Source: Bacillota bacterium (GTDB lineage: Bacteria; Bacillota; Clostridia; Peptostreptococcales; Anaerovoracaceae). Taken from it: a DNA stretch of 64,000 nt. Where the stretch lies: NCBI GenBank assembly GCA_016302925.1, contig JAEDMR010000001.1, positions 1 to 64,000 on the forward strand. The letters are read 5' to 3'. A program made the translations under genes and the position numbers. The notes below the pieces were generated by a model, which worked only from the letters and a program-made list of their open reading frames with translations, was not told the origin of the DNA and searched no databases. Shown here one piece after another: positions 63,504 through 64,000 of this stretch (position 1 is the first letter of the stretch; each line of letters begins with the position of its first letter).

Positions 63504-64000
63504 ATGTTTCAAAAGGAGACAGTGCTGAGAAAACTGCAAAAAATCCTGTCCGGAAAGGGAAACAAACTGTTTGAGAATCAGGTTTGCTTTTATAATGCGA
63601 TTTTCGGCATGACAAATCCGGAAGCATTCCAGGAGGAAATGGCTGCGTATATGCGGACAGCAGAACACAAGAAGCAGAAAGATCCAAAAATGCAGGGTAT
63701 CGAGATGTTTTTCAAAAATGGACTGGATAAAAGCTCCAGCAATATCGGAAAGCATATCAATGACTGTCCGGGTATGGGCATCCCTAAATTCCACTGCATC
63801 CACTATGCACAGTCTGAGCTGAAAAGTGAGATCTGCAGGCGACTTGAGGCGGTAATCCGGTACAGTGCAATCCGCCGCAATACGAATCTTAACGATCTGT
63901 TCCTGCGGCTGAAGACAGAGCTCTCCTACGCATCAGGAATCTTAGCCCGGGCTGAAACAGCGGACGAGATGCTGCTGGCCTCCATCCTGTACGAGATTGT
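63504..64000 (+). CDS. Unrecognised protein, 3' end beyond window
   Basis: The frame is open for at least 165 codons from an ATG at 63504, which has GGAGGAG ten bases upstream. It begins MFQKETVLRKLQKILSGKG and is mostly helical and charged, with KFHCIHYAQSELKSEICRRL further on. No motif is recognised. Alternative frames on the minus strand here lack ribosome sites. The promoter and operator upstream show it is a separately regulated gene. Confidence 0.65.
   Translation, partial: MFQKETVLRKLQKILSGKGNKLFENQVCFYNAIFGMTNPEAFQEEMAAYMRTAEHKKQKDPKMQGIEMFFKNGLDKSSSNIGKHINDCPGMGIPKFHCIHYAQSELKSEICRRLEAVIRYSAIRRNTNLNDLFLRLKTELSYASGILARAETADEMLLASILYEI

Overview
The window is the replication-origin region of a low-to-mid GC Bacillota chromosome, most likely class Clostridia. 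The support is the dnaA-dnaN-recF-gyrB-gyrA block, the rpmH-rnpA-yidD-yidC-jag-mnmE-mnmG-rsmG-noc-soj-spo0J block, the sporulation-associated pair yabP-yabQ, ribonuclease M5, an LtaS-type enzyme, strong AGGAGG ribosome sites and TTGACA/TATAAT promoters. A member of Eubacteriales family XIII / Anaerovoracaceae is a guess only; there is no 16S rRNA gene here. I saw no tRNA, rRNA, CRISPR array or insertion sequence.

Origin and strand layout. Genes to the left of about 26.9 kb are on the minus strand and most genes to the right are on the plus strand, as expected for two replichores leaving an origin at about 27-28.8 kb. DnaA boxes lie both upstream of dnaA and between dnaA and dnaN. The second gap also holds a perfect box, a C-tract and a run of CTA/TTA trinucleotides that matches the DnaA-trio unwinding element. 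A perfect parS sits at 19.3 kb inside the 3' end of noc, and a second near-parS covers the start of a DUF1294 gene.

Left arm, 0-26.9 kb. An ABC-F 3' end is followed by a lipoprotein and a cysteine desulfurase. Next comes a long minus-strand run: yabP, yabQ, divIC, rnmV, rsmA, ltaS-like, Na+/solute symporter, GNAT and a SanA-like gene. Upstream of that is a replication and c-di-AMP block: gdpP-like, rplI, dnaB, DUF1858, a DnaD protein that appears to carry the zinc domain of the DnaI/DnaC helicase loader, and an M23 endopeptidase. Then come the chromosome-segregation and tRNA-modification genes, up to rpmH.

Right arm, 27.2-47 kb. dnaA, dnaN, recF, a purine nucleoside phosphorylase, gyrB and gyrA are followed by an RsbW-like anti-sigma factor with a SigB-like sigma factor, then trpS. 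After these lie plsC, a PAP2 phosphatase, a PucR-type regulator, a DUF2148 protein, a nucleotidyltransferase, a secreted trigger-factor-like lipoprotein, an M20-type amidohydrolase, and the rpsF-ssb-rpsR operon.

Accessory island, 47.1-59.5 kb. Two divergent operons meet at an imperfect 46-bp palindrome. The minus-strand operon encodes a MATE transporter, an uncharacterised protein with a possible DNA-binding region, and a STAND (NB-ARC-like) NTPase with a helical repeat tail. The plus-strand operon encodes a membrane-anchored Sel1-like protein, two paralogous secreted BspA-type leucine-rich-repeat proteins, two Sel1-like proteins, a coiled-coil protein and a lipoprotein. Two genes of this operon share an almost identical 52-bp leader. 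This island is the part of the window least explained by known families. A fused FeoA-FeoB iron transporter and an M20 peptidase follow. The window ends in an unrecognised gene under a promoter flanked by two ACCATGGT boxes.
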